NCBI RefSeq assembly: GCF_903645355.1
Contig: NZ_CAHJXR010000003.1
Location: 186,001 to 250,000, forward strand
Source: Schaalia sp. Marseille-Q2122
GTDB lineage: Bacteria; Actinomycetota; Actinomycetes; Actinomycetales; Actinomycetaceae
Direction: 5' to 3'
DNA length: 64,000 nt
Position numbers and translations under genes: made by a program. Positions 55,247 through 64,000 of the stretch are shown here, in pieces; position 1 is the stretch's first letter, and the number at the start of each line of letters is the position of its first letter. A model generated the notes under the pieces. The model had not been told where the DNA came from and searched no databases. It saw only the letters and a program-made list of their open reading frames with translations.

Positions 55247-56770
55247 GTGACTGGAGAGACCAAGCTGAACGCGCAGCGCATGACAACGCCCTGCCCAGCT
55301 CAAACCTACCCTGGACGGGCAGTCATCAACCACGCCGCGATCACCCAAAACCTGCGTGTCTTGCGTCGCCTCGCACCCGCCTGCCTGCAAATGGCGATCG
55401 TCAAGGGCGACGCCTACGGGCATGGCCTCCTGCCAGTCTCCCTCACCGCTCTCGACGCAGGAGCCGACTACCTGGGGGTCGCCCAGGTGCAAGAAGCCAT
55501 CTCCCTGCGTGAGGGCCTCGATTCGGCGGGGATTCCTCGCAGCCAAGCCAAGATCTTCACCTGGATTAACCACCCCGAGGACGACTGGCGCCGCGCGATC
55601 GACGCCGATCTGGAACTCTCCGTATCCTCCACGGCGGCGCTCGCCCAGATTTGCGCGACCATTCGTGCCATCCGTGAGGAGGCTGAGGCTGAGTGCGCGC
55701 GCTGGGAGGATCAACACTCCAACAGAGTGACGAACGGCAGCGCGAATGGCGCCTCTGAAGCCTACGAGGACGTCGACGCAGCCTTCACCCACGAGGGTGA
55801 CGACCTCACCTACCCCGGTGAAGAAACCATTGCCGCACCTCCGCGCCACCCCCACGCCGACACCAGCACCGAAGAACTCCCTCTAGGGCTGGCCCTCAAG
55901 CGTGAAATCAAGGCCCGTATCCACATTAAGATCGACACTGGCATGTCCCGCGCCGGGGCGACCCTTGATGAGCTTCCCGCCCTTGCCTCCGCTGCGCGCA
56001 TGGCCAAAGATGCCGGACTGATTACCGTCGTCGGCGCCTGGAGCCACCTTTCCCGCGCCGACGACCTCAGCCATGAGGGGCGCGAATCCACAGCCTCTCA
56101 CCTGCGGTACTTTGAGGCGGGCCTGACCGTCCTGGAGGCAGTGGGCATCACCCCGCAGATCCGCCACATTGCCGCGACCTCGGGCCTACTGTGGCACCCT
56201 GACACCCACTACGACATGGTGCGCCCCGGCATTGGCCTGTACGGTCTGAGTCCCGACCCTGAGGAGGCCACCAGCGCTGACCTGGGCCTCCAGCCCGTCA
56301 TGACGCTCATGGCGCCCCTGACCTCCGTGAAGATTATCGAGGCTGACGCGCCCGTCTCTTACGGGGGAACCTGGCGTGCGCCCTCACGCCGATGGGTGGG
56401 TATCGTGCCCCTGGGCTACGCCGATGGCATTATTCGCGCCGTGTCGAACAAGGCCCCCGTCTGCGTCAATGCTGCCACCCCCCTGCGCACCCAGATCGTG
56501 GGGAGGGTCTGCATGGACCAGTTCATGATTGACCTGGGGCCAGCTCCCGAATCAGCCATGACCAGCGCCCAAGCCGCAGACCAGGCGCCCGCCCTCGTCG
56601 GAGATACGGTGATCCTCTTTGGGAAACCCGACGAGAATGTGCCCTCCGCTGACGAGTGGGCGCTCGCTGCTGACACCATTAACTACGAGATCGTGTGTCG
56701 GGTGGGCGAGCGCGTGCCACGCAGCCACATCGTGCCCTCTATGAGCTGGAATAACGTCCCGGCGATCTAG
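55247..56770 (+). CDS. alr: Alanine racemase with an internal insert
   Basis: A 507-residue PLP enzyme making D-alanine for peptidoglycan. PLP lysine K53 is in IVKGDAYGHG, and SYGGTW...PLGYADG and VGRVCMDQFMIDLG mark the second half. Residues about 145-220 are an acidic, low-complexity insert in the barrel domain; the family is usually near 370-390 residues, and the insert accounts for most of the excess. GTG 55247 follows a GATACT-like -10 closely; ATG 55280 is an alternative. Confidence 0.93.
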   Translation: MTGETKLNAQRMTTPCPAQTYPGRAVINHAAITQNLRVLRRLAPACLQMAIVKGDAYGHGLLPVSLTALDAGADYLGVAQVQEAISLREGLDSAGIPRSQAKIFTWINHPEDDWRRAIDADLELSVSSTAALAQICATIRAIREEAEAECARWEDQHSNRVTNGSANGASEAYEDVDAAFTHEGDDLTYPGEETIAAPPRHPHADTSTEELPLGLALKREIKARIHIKIDTGMSRAGATLDELPALASAARMAKDAGLITVVGAWSHLSRADDLSHEGRESTASHLRYFEAGLTVLEAVGITPQIRHIAATSGLLWHPDTHYDMVRPGIGLYGLSPDPEEATSADLGLQPVMTLMAPLTSVKIIEADAPVSYGGTWRAPSRRWVGIVPLGYADGIIRAVSNKAPVCVNAATPLRTQIVGRVCMDQFMIDLGPAPESAMTSAQAADQAPALVGDTVILFGKPDENVPSADEWALAADTINYEIVCRVGERVPRSHIVPSMSWNNVPAI

Positions 56771-56835
56771 TTGGCGCCCTGCCCCCTGCCGCAGTATCAC
56801 AACCACCACACCCTGAATGACCAAGGGGAGTCCTT

Positions 56836-57366
56836 ATGTTCGTGCAGATCACCTCCGTTGACCAGACCCAAGCCCTGGGCCAGGCCCTTGGGCGACTCCT
56901 TCGCGCCGGCGACCTGCTGATGCTGCGCGGAGAACTCGGCGCAGGTAAGACCACCTTCGCCCAAGGCATCGGACGAGGTATGCAGGTGCGCGGGCAGGTC
57001 TCCTCGCCGACCTTCATCGTCGCCCGCGTCCACCCCTCCCTGGTAGGTGGCCCCGACCTCATCCACGCGGACGCCTACCGCATCACCGATCTTGAGGACC
57101 TCGAAACCCTCGACCTAGATTCGACAATCGACGAGTGCGTCACCATTGTCGAGTGGGGCGAAGGCAAGACCGAAGCCATGTCCGATGCGCGCCTGGAAGT
57201 GGACGTCACCCGCGCAACCGGCGGCATGGCAGCCACCGACGGGGAGGTCATCGACCTGGAACACATGGATGACGGCAGCCGCGTCATCACCTTCCACCCC
57301 CACGGCACACGCTGGGAGGGCGTTATTGAAGCCGCCGTGGCCGAGGCAGGCTTGACTCTGGAGTGA
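56836..57366 (+). CDS. tsaE: tRNA t6A synthesis ATPase TsaE
   Basis: A 176-residue P-loop protein (GELGAGKTT at 32-40) with the VSSPTFIVAR switch and HADAYRI segment of the family. It supports TsaB/TsaD in adding threonylcarbamoyl to adenosine 37 of tRNA. A good GGGGAG site precedes ATG 56836. It follows alr, a common order in actinobacteria. Confidence 0.94.
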   Translation: MFVQITSVDQTQALGQALGRLLRAGDLLMLRGELGAGKTTFAQGIGRGMQVRGQVSSPTFIVARVHPSLVGGPDLIHADAYRITDLEDLETLDLDSTIDECVTIVEWGEGKTEAMSDARLEVDVTRATGGMAATDGEVIDLEHMDDGSRVITFHPHGTRWEGVIEAAVAEAGLTLE

Positions 57367-57401
57367 CCTGCCCCGGTGAGGAGGACCTCGCCTGCCCACG
57401 T

Positions 57402-57427
57402 GTTTCACGCCCACACCAGCGTGAAAC
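57402..57427 (+). promoter_or_regulatory. Hairpin between tsaE and tsaB
   Basis: GTTTCACGC (57402-57410) pairs perfectly with GCGTGAAAC (57419-57427) over 8 nt. The 118-base gap breaks the otherwise tight gene cluster. No T-run follows. Confidence 0.45.
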
Positions 57428-57484
57428 GCCACAGTGCTTTGACTGCCTGAGCACGCAACCTCCACGAGGAAGTAAAATCCCCCT

Positions 57485-58180
57485 GTGACCATACTGTGCA
57501 TTGACACCTCGCAGGCAACCGCAATCGCCCTCGTCCGCGACGGGAAAGTCCTCGCGCGCGCCCGCAATGAATCCGGCCGCCACCACGCCGAATCCATCAC
57601 CCCCCTCGTGCGTGAAGCCCTCGCAGAGGCAGGCATGCCCACAACCGTCACCGAAGCTGGCCTCGATGCCGTCGCCGTCGGTACAGGCCCCGCCCCCTTC
57701 ACAGGCCTACGCGCTGGCCTCGTCTCCGCCCGCGTCCTCGCCTCCGCCGCTGGCGTACCCGTCTACGGCGTCTCCAGCCTCGACGTCGTCGCACGCCAAG
57801 CCCTTGACCTCTTGTCGCAGGACAGCGAGGTCATCGCATTGACTGACGCGCGCCGCAAGGAACTCTACTGGGCGCGCTACCGCACCGAGGGTCCCGACGA
57901 CGTCATCCGCCTTGAAGGCCACGAAGTCGAAAGCGCAGCCGACCTCGCCCGTGCGGTGAAAAGCAACGCCGTGCGCCTCGTCTCCTGCGCGCCCATCCCG
58001 GGCCACGCCGCAGACGCCCTCGCCGGACTTGAGCAGGGCCCCATCGCACCCCTGGATGCGGCCGTCCTCGCCCGCATTGTCACCGCCCGCCTCGCACGGG
58101 GCCTCCACGACGCCCTCGACACCGAACCCCTGTACCTGCGCCGCCCCGAAATTCACGGCCAGCCCATGGAGCGCATGTGA
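57485..58180 (+). CDS. tsaB: tRNA t6A synthesis protein TsaB
   Basis: A 231-residue member of the ASKHA fold (ILCIDTSQATAIALV, SGRHHAESITPLV, GTGPAPFTGLRAGLVSAR). It is the scaffold partner of TsaD. It starts at GTG 57485 and its stop overlaps rimI. tsaD itself is not in this window although it often follows rimI. Confidence 0.94.
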   Translation: MTILCIDTSQATAIALVRDGKVLARARNESGRHHAESITPLVREALAEAGMPTTVTEAGLDAVAVGTGPAPFTGLRAGLVSARVLASAAGVPVYGVSSLDVVARQALDLLSQDSEVIALTDARRKELYWARYRTEGPDDVIRLEGHEVESAADLARAVKSNAVRLVSCAPIPGHAADALAGLEQGPIAPLDAAVLARIVTARLARGLHDALDTEPLYLRRPEIHGQPMERM

Positions 58181-58746
58181 TGACCCGCGTGCGTGGCACG
58201 CTGATTCGCCAGGCCACCTCCGACGACTTCTCTCTCATTCGCCGCCTTGAGGACCAGATCTTCCCCGAGGACCCCTGGACTGACGGCATGATTGCAGAAG
58301 AACTTGCCTCACCAGCGCGCGCCTACTTCATTGCCCAAATTCCATGTCCCATTGGCGAAGTCACCTGCGAGCGTGACAGCGACAGTGACAGCGGCAGTGA
58401 CAGTGACGGCCACGACAACGACGGCCACGACAATGACGAAAGCGTCCTCGGATACGGGGGAGTGAGCCTCGGCCTCGACGCCGACATTATGACCATCGGC
58501 GTCCTCCCCAGCGCGCGCGGCGTAGGAATGGGCAGCGCCCTCGTCAACGCCCTCATTGACGCGGCCACCCAGACGGGCGCTGAACGAATCTTCCTGGAAG
58601 TACGCGAATCGAATACGGCTGCACAAAAACTGTATGAGAAGCACGGCTTCGACACTGTAGGGCGGATCCGACGCTACTTCCGCAATCCCCTCGAAGACGC
58701 CGTCACCATGGTCCGACAACGCCCCAGTGACCCAAGCGTTCACTAA
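58180..58746 (+). CDS. rimI: Ribosomal protein S18-alanine N-acetyltransferase with an Asp/Ser-rich repeat insert
   Basis: A 188-residue GNAT enzyme; ATG 58180 overlaps the tsaB stop, GTG 58177 is possible. The acetyl-CoA loop VLPSARGVGMGSALV, LEVRESNTAAQKLYEKHGF and VGRIRRYF are all RimI-like. Between the first helices and the core strand a stretch of about 35 residues contains a run of Asp/Ser and then GHDND repeats (residues 66-87). The DNA there is a tandem array of GACAGTGAC- and GGCCACGACAAC-like units. Confidence 0.9.
   Translation: MTRVRGTLIRQATSDDFSLIRRLEDQIFPEDPWTDGMIAEELASPARAYFIAQIPCPIGEVTCERDSDSDSGSDSDGHDNDGHDNDESVLGYGGVSLGLDADIMTIGVLPSARGVGMGSALVNALIDAATQTGAERIFLEVRESNTAAQKLYEKHGFDTVGRIRRYFRNPLEDAVTMVRQRPSDPSVH
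58375..58440. repeat. Tandem hexamer/dodecamer tract inside rimI
   Basis: GACAGC/GACAGT units are repeated, then two copies of GGCCACGACAA(C/T)GAC, all in frame. Changes in copy number by multiples of three would keep the reading frame. Confidence 0.75.
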
Positions 58747-58971
58747 GAAAACACAGTGCCAGGTAATTTGAGAAAGCCCTGTTGTTTAAATACCCCCCAG
58801 GCGAGGCAAGGACACGGGTTTTTCTGACACTCAAAGGCCCTCTGTGTGCGGCAGAAGAGGCGCGCAAAAACGGCGAGAATCCGCCAAAAAACTCGGGGTG
58901 GGAACGAAGGTCCTAGTCGGGCGGGCCGCCGGTCCCACTTTCACGGTGATATTGCCAGTTACTGTTCCCTC
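58747..58971 (+). promoter_or_regulatory. Upstream region of the sdh operon
   Basis: The 225 bases between rimI and sdhC contain no gene. TTTAAATA near 58788 is an AT-rich island in a GC-rich setting and may mark the promoter; no -35 box at normal spacing was found. Confidence 0.35.
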
Positions 58972-59676
58972 ATGGCCACTACAAATGTCGCAACGAAGAA
59001 GCGCCGCGCGTGGACTACCAGTGTGTTCGTCAAGCAACTCATGGCAGTCTCCGGCATCGTCTTCGTCCTCTTCCTCCTGTTCCATTCCTACGGAAACCTC
59101 AAGATGTTCCTGGGTCAGGAAGCGTACGACAGCTACGCTCACTGGCTCCACCACGAAGCTCTGTACCCCATCTTCCCCCACGGTGCCTTCATCTGGGTCT
59201 TCCGCGCAGCAATGCTGCTGATGCTCGTGATCCACGTCGCCGCAGCCGCCATCACCTGGCATCGCTCCGCTCGCGCACGCCGATCCCGCTATGTGGTGAA
59301 GAAGAACGCAGCTGACGCCTACGCAGCACGCACCATGCGCGTCACCGCCGTCGTCCTGCTCGGCCTCATCCTCTTCCACATCCTCCACTTCACCACCGGC
59401 ACCGTCCAGACCGGCTTCGTCCACGACAACACCCCCTACGAGCGCATGGTTCTGTCCTTCCAGAACCCCATCTGGGTCCTCGTCTACCTCGTGTTCGTCG
59501 CCGCAGCCTGCCTGCACGTTGCACACGGCTTCTGGTCCGCCTTCCAATCCCTGGGCTGGGTCCGCGCTGGCACCCGCAAGCCGCTTGAGATTCTTTCGGG
59601 CCTCATCGGCGGCCTCATCTTCGTGATGTTCATGCTCCCGCCGGTTGCCATCGTGCTCGGATTCATCACCATCTGA
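58972..59676 (+). CDS. sdhC: Succinate dehydrogenase membrane cytochrome b subunit
   Basis: A 234-residue protein with five membrane helices, the single-subunit (type B, di-haem) anchor. Candidate haem ligands are H38, H88, H136/H139 and H182/H185. ATG 58972 gives a normal N-terminus (MATTNVATKKRRAW); no clear ribosome-binding site is seen and an in-frame opening extends to 58846. It anchors SdhA and SdhB and passes electrons to menaquinone. Confidence 0.93.
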   Translation: MATTNVATKKRRAWTTSVFVKQLMAVSGIVFVLFLLFHSYGNLKMFLGQEAYDSYAHWLHHEALYPIFPHGAFIWVFRAAMLLMLVIHVAAAAITWHRSARARRSRYVVKKNAADAYAARTMRVTAVVLLGLILFHILHFTTGTVQTGFVHDNTPYERMVLSFQNPIWVLVYLVFVAAACLHVAHGFWSAFQSLGWVRAGTRKPLEILSGLIGGLIFVMFMLPPVAIVLGFITI

Positions 59677-59691
59677 GGAAGGCACTGAATA

Positions 59692-61664
<1,973 letters not shown>

Positions 61665-61668
<4 letters not shown>

Positions 61669-62408
61669 ACCTGACACTGAAGATCTGGCGTCAGTCCGGC
61701 CCTGAGGCCGAAGGCGCCATGCACGAATACCAGATCCGCGGCATTTCCGAGGAATCCTCCTTCCTTGAGATGCTCGACGTACTGAACGAAGAGCTGTTCG
61801 CCCGCGGTGAAGAACCCATCGCATTCGACTCAGACTGCCGCGAAGGCATCTGTGGTCAATGTGGCATCGTCATCGACGGTATCGCCCACGGCCCGGAGGT
61901 CACCACGACCTGCCAGCTGCACATGCGTACCTTCAACGACGGTGACACCATCACCATCGAGCCCTGGCGAGCAACCGCCTTCCCGGTCATCAAGGACCTG
62001 GTTGTCAACCGCTCCGCCCTCGACCGCATCATCCAGGCAGGCGGCTACATCTCGGTCAACACCGGTGCAGCCCCCGACGCCCACGCAACCCCCGTCCCCA
62101 AGCAGGACGCGGATCGAGCCTTCGAAGCAGCCGCCTGCATCGGCTGTGGCGCTTGCGTGGCAGCCTGCCCGAATGCTTCGGCCATGCTCTTCACCTCTGC
62201 GAAGGTCACTCACCTTCAACTGCTGCCCCAGGGCAAGCCGGAGAACTACCGCCGCGTCGTCAACATGCTCAACCAGCATGATGAAGAAGGCTTCGGTACC
62301 TGCACCAACATTGGTGAATGTGCAGCCGTGTGCCCCAAGGAGATCCCCCTCGACGTGATCTCCACCCTCAACCGCCAGCTCGGCATGGCCGCCCTCAAGG
62401 GCGTCTGA
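61665..62408 (+). CDS. sdhB: Succinate dehydrogenase/fumarate reductase iron-sulfur subunit
   Basis: GTG 61665 gives 247 residues. C58, C63, C66 and C83 bind the [2Fe-2S] cluster; [12 protein letters not shown] and [12 protein letters not shown] bind the other two clusters. It links flavin to the haem subunit. The four-base overlap with sdhA implies coupled translation. Confidence 0.96.
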
Positions 62409-62451
62409 TCCAGCTGATCGCCGTCTGAGTCACCTGCCCGCTTGAGGCAGA

Positions 62452-62490
62452 GGCCCCGAGGAACGCGCGCGTTCCTCGGGGCCATCGTTC
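62452..62490 (+). terminator. sdh operon terminator
   Basis: The 32-base stretch 62452-62483 is a perfect palindrome (GGCCCCGAGGAAC...GTTCCTCGGGGCC), forming about a 14-bp stem. A short ATCGTTC follows. Confidence 0.8.
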
Positions 62491-62574
62491 TGCCCGCGCA
62501 TAGAGGCCGTGATCTTTCCTGAATGCCGCGCGGTGTCAGTGTCATGAGTTCTGCCCGGGCATAGAGGCCGTGAT
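62488..62574. repeat. 26-base direct repeat pair
   Basis: TTCTGCCCGCGCATAGAGGC... at 62488-62513 recurs at 62549-62574 with one base changed. It lies at the left end of the non-coding stretch 62409-63229, directly after the sdh terminator. Confidence 0.75.
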
Positions 62575-62589
62575 TGTGGGGCTCTCCAG

Positions 62590-62796
62590 GGTGTCGGAGA
62601 ACATGCGTGATTCTCGCAGTTGGGGTTTGAAGTGTCCCTGAGCTGTCTTTGCTCCGGTCCGACCTGGCCTGGGTCCGTCTTGAAATGTCCTTGGTCTGTC
62701 CTTGATATGGCATGACCTGGCCACGATCTGTCCTGACCTATCGTGATCTATCTGCGGGGCGTCCCGAACTGTCCTCGACCCGTCCTGAATCTCTCC
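62590..62796. other. Low-complexity non-coding tract
   Basis: Degenerate repeats of words like CTGTCCTGACC and GTCCTTGATATGG fill this stretch. Open frames across it give repetitive, protein-unlike sequence, so none is called. Confidence 0.5.
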
Positions 62797-62928
62797 ACGG
62801 CGGCTCTGAACCTTGACTTTTGTGACGGTTGTTGCGTTGTGGAGCATTTGTTGCCTTGTGGAGCAGGTGTAGTGGTCACGCAAGACAACAACTGTCACCT
62901 AACTTCCTTCAGGTCTTTGGCAGGCGCC
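62797..62928. repeat. Hairpin repeat family B, copy 1
   Basis: A 132-base unit repeated 218 bases downstream. It can fold: GTGACGGTTGTTG (62822-62834) with CAACAACTGTCAC (62886-62898), 13 bp with one G-U pair, plus inner TTGCGT/ACGCAA. Inside it the word GTTGCGTTGTGGAGCA recurs as GTTGCCTTGTGGAGCA. Weaker similarity extends to about 62980. Confidence 0.88.
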
Positions 62929-63014
62929 GCTGGTAAGCGCCTCTGGCTGGGCTGGCTGCTTTCTCCGTTTGAAGTGTCCTGGGTTGTGGTTCGGGGGAGG
63001 GGATGAGTGTCTTT

Positions 63015-63146
63015 ACGGCGGCTCTGAACCTTGACTTTTGTGACGGTTGTTGCGTTGTGGAGCATTTGTTGCCTTGTGGGGCAGGTGTAGTGGTCACGCA
63101 AGACAACAACTGTCACCTAACTTCCTTCAGGTCTTTGGCAGGCGCC
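63015..63146. repeat. Hairpin repeat family B, copy 2
   Basis: Almost identical to copy 1 over 132 bases (one difference noted by eye). The stem is at 63040-63052 with 63104-63116. It ends about 84 bases from the stop codon of the adjoining DUF559-type gene. Confidence 0.88.
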
Positions 63147-63229
63147 TCTGGCAGGCGCCTCTGCCTGGGCTGGCTGTTCTCGTAGCATGGTCTGGAGTGT
63201 CTGTCAGTGCCAGCGCGCAGCGTAGGCGG

Positions 63230-64000
63230 CTAGCTCAGTGACATCCATGAATCTTGTAGAGCAATAGGGATGAGCCGGTTCCGCGGGAAGAGATGAGGCG
63301 CCTGCTCACTGAGGAATCTCCGTAAGAGTCGAGGATCGCCCAGGGCAAGCGCAGCGGGTACGTAAATGATCCGCCAGCCCTGACCAGACACATCCGTGCC
63401 TCGCATGAGGAGCTCACGGGCCCTCACTCTTTGCTCAGTTTCTGTTGGGCCTAGCTTGCTCTCGCCTTCGATTTCAATGGCGACGTGTGCAGCAAGCTGA
63501 GCAAAGTCAAGGTAGTAAAAACGTTGCTGTGTTCGCCCCTGAAGGCTGTCGCCCGAAACGCTGCCAACCTGATACTGGAGATCCCAAGCATCAGCGCTAA
63601 AGGCATGGAGGGCCCACAGGAAACTTCCCTCAGCAGGGGATTCACATGCGGGATTCATCAACTCGAGGAGGCGGCGGCCTCGTGCGCGACGATAGCTCAC
63701 GGGCGAATCCTCCATGAAGGTGAGCAGTTCCTGTCCGACTTTCTGCGCCCGTTCGAGGGAGGCAACATCCCCTCGTCGGAACTGGGTTTCTTGACGCAGC
63801 AAAGCGGAACCCACGGCGATTGCCTCGCGTGAGGGCATGAAACGCGCAGAATCGACCAAGGTTGCACGCCTTGAGGTCAGTGGCAACCCTGCAAATTCCC
63901 ACATCTCGGTACTCACGGGTGTTCCACAGTGGCGCTGAATGCTCACAGCGGGAGCCAAGCGCTGTGGACTGAGGCGCACTGCAGGCATGCGAACACGACG
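63230..64000 (-). CDS. AbiEi/DUF559-type nuclease-like protein, second paralog (5' end outside window)
   Basis: The frame is open from 63230 to the right edge; the first Met in the window (63988) is probably internal, since residues upstream remain open and the paralog has about 120 more N-terminal residues. Counting from that Met, it shares with the protein at 22875-23993 the blocks NPACESPAEGSFLWALHAF (E116, E120), LDF (D161), VAIEIEGESKLG (E172, E174) and LLMRGTDVSGQGWRIIYV. These are the expected acidic residues of a DUF559/Vsr-like nuclease fold. Two hairpin repeats lie just 3' of it, as at the first locus. Function unknown. Confidence 0.78.
   Translation of the reverse strand, partial: RRVRMPAVRLSPQRLAPAVSIQRHCGTPVSTEMWEFAGLPLTSRRATLVDSARFMPSREAIAVGSALLRQETQFRRGDVASLERAQKVGQELLTFMEDSPVSYRRARGRRLLELMNPACESPAEGSFLWALHAFSADAWDLQYQVGSVSGDSLQGRTQQRFYYLDFAQLAAHVAIEIEGESKLGPTETEQRVRARELLMRGTDVSGQGWRIIYVPAALALGDPRLLRRFLSEQAPHLFPRNRLIPIALQDSWMSLS

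Noticed and set aside
62797-63146. Possible CRISPR or insertion sequence
   Set aside because: Two 132-base copies with one spacer, no transposase and no cas genes; they are hairpin-forming repeats.

Overview
The window is chromosomal DNA of a high-G+C Gram-positive actinobacterium, most likely an Actinomyces/Schaalia-type member of the Actinomycetaceae. This rests on many GTG starts, C+ type zinc ribosomal proteins, a pilus locus with FimP/FimA-like shaft pilins and a class C sortase, a three-gene di-haem-type succinate dehydrogenase, and the gene order rpsK-rpoA without rpsD. The genus is an inference from gene content, not from a database search.

The backbone is the ribosomal-protein superoperon, in order: str (rpsL-rpsG-fusA-tuf, 3.5-8.0 kb), S10 (rpsJ to rpsQ, 17.0-22.2 kb), spc (rplN-rplX-rplE-rpsZ-rpsH-rplF-rplR-rpsE-rpmD-rplO, then secY-adk-map, 24.5-31.8 kb), alpha (infA-rpmJ-rpsM-rpsK-rpoA-rplQ, 32.1-35.2 kb), then truA, rplM-rpsI and glmM (45.1-49.0 kb). 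Accessory DNA sits at the operon junctions. A sortase-assembled pilus locus (tip adhesin, two paralogous shaft pilins, class C sortase) lies between tuf and rpsJ. A gene for a DUF559-type nuclease-like protein with hairpin-forming repeats lies between rpsQ and rplN. Between rplQ and truA there is a block with a DUF5979 surface protein, a CPBP protease, a two-component system, a second surface protein and an OpuB/ProU-type osmoprotectant ABC transporter. A partial secreted GH29 alpha-L-fucosidase precedes the str operon.

From 49 kb onward there are transport and housekeeping genes: a BCCT carrier, coaA, a GlcU-like sugar porter, glmS, alr, tsaE, tsaB, rimI and the sdhCAB operon. With glmM and glmS the window supplies much of the route to amino-sugar and D-alanine precursors of the cell wall. 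OpuB and BCCT suggest osmoprotectant uptake. The fucosidase, pili and other anchored proteins suggest life on host glycan surfaces.

The most unusual feature is a pair of paralogous AbiEi/DUF559-like genes on the minus strand, at 22875-23993 and from 63230 to beyond the right edge. Each lies just after the terminator of a housekeeping operon and each has its own family of long hairpin-forming direct repeats immediately 3' of the gene. At the first locus a further copy lies inverted on the 5' side. This recurring gene-plus-repeat layout is the best candidate here for an undescribed element.
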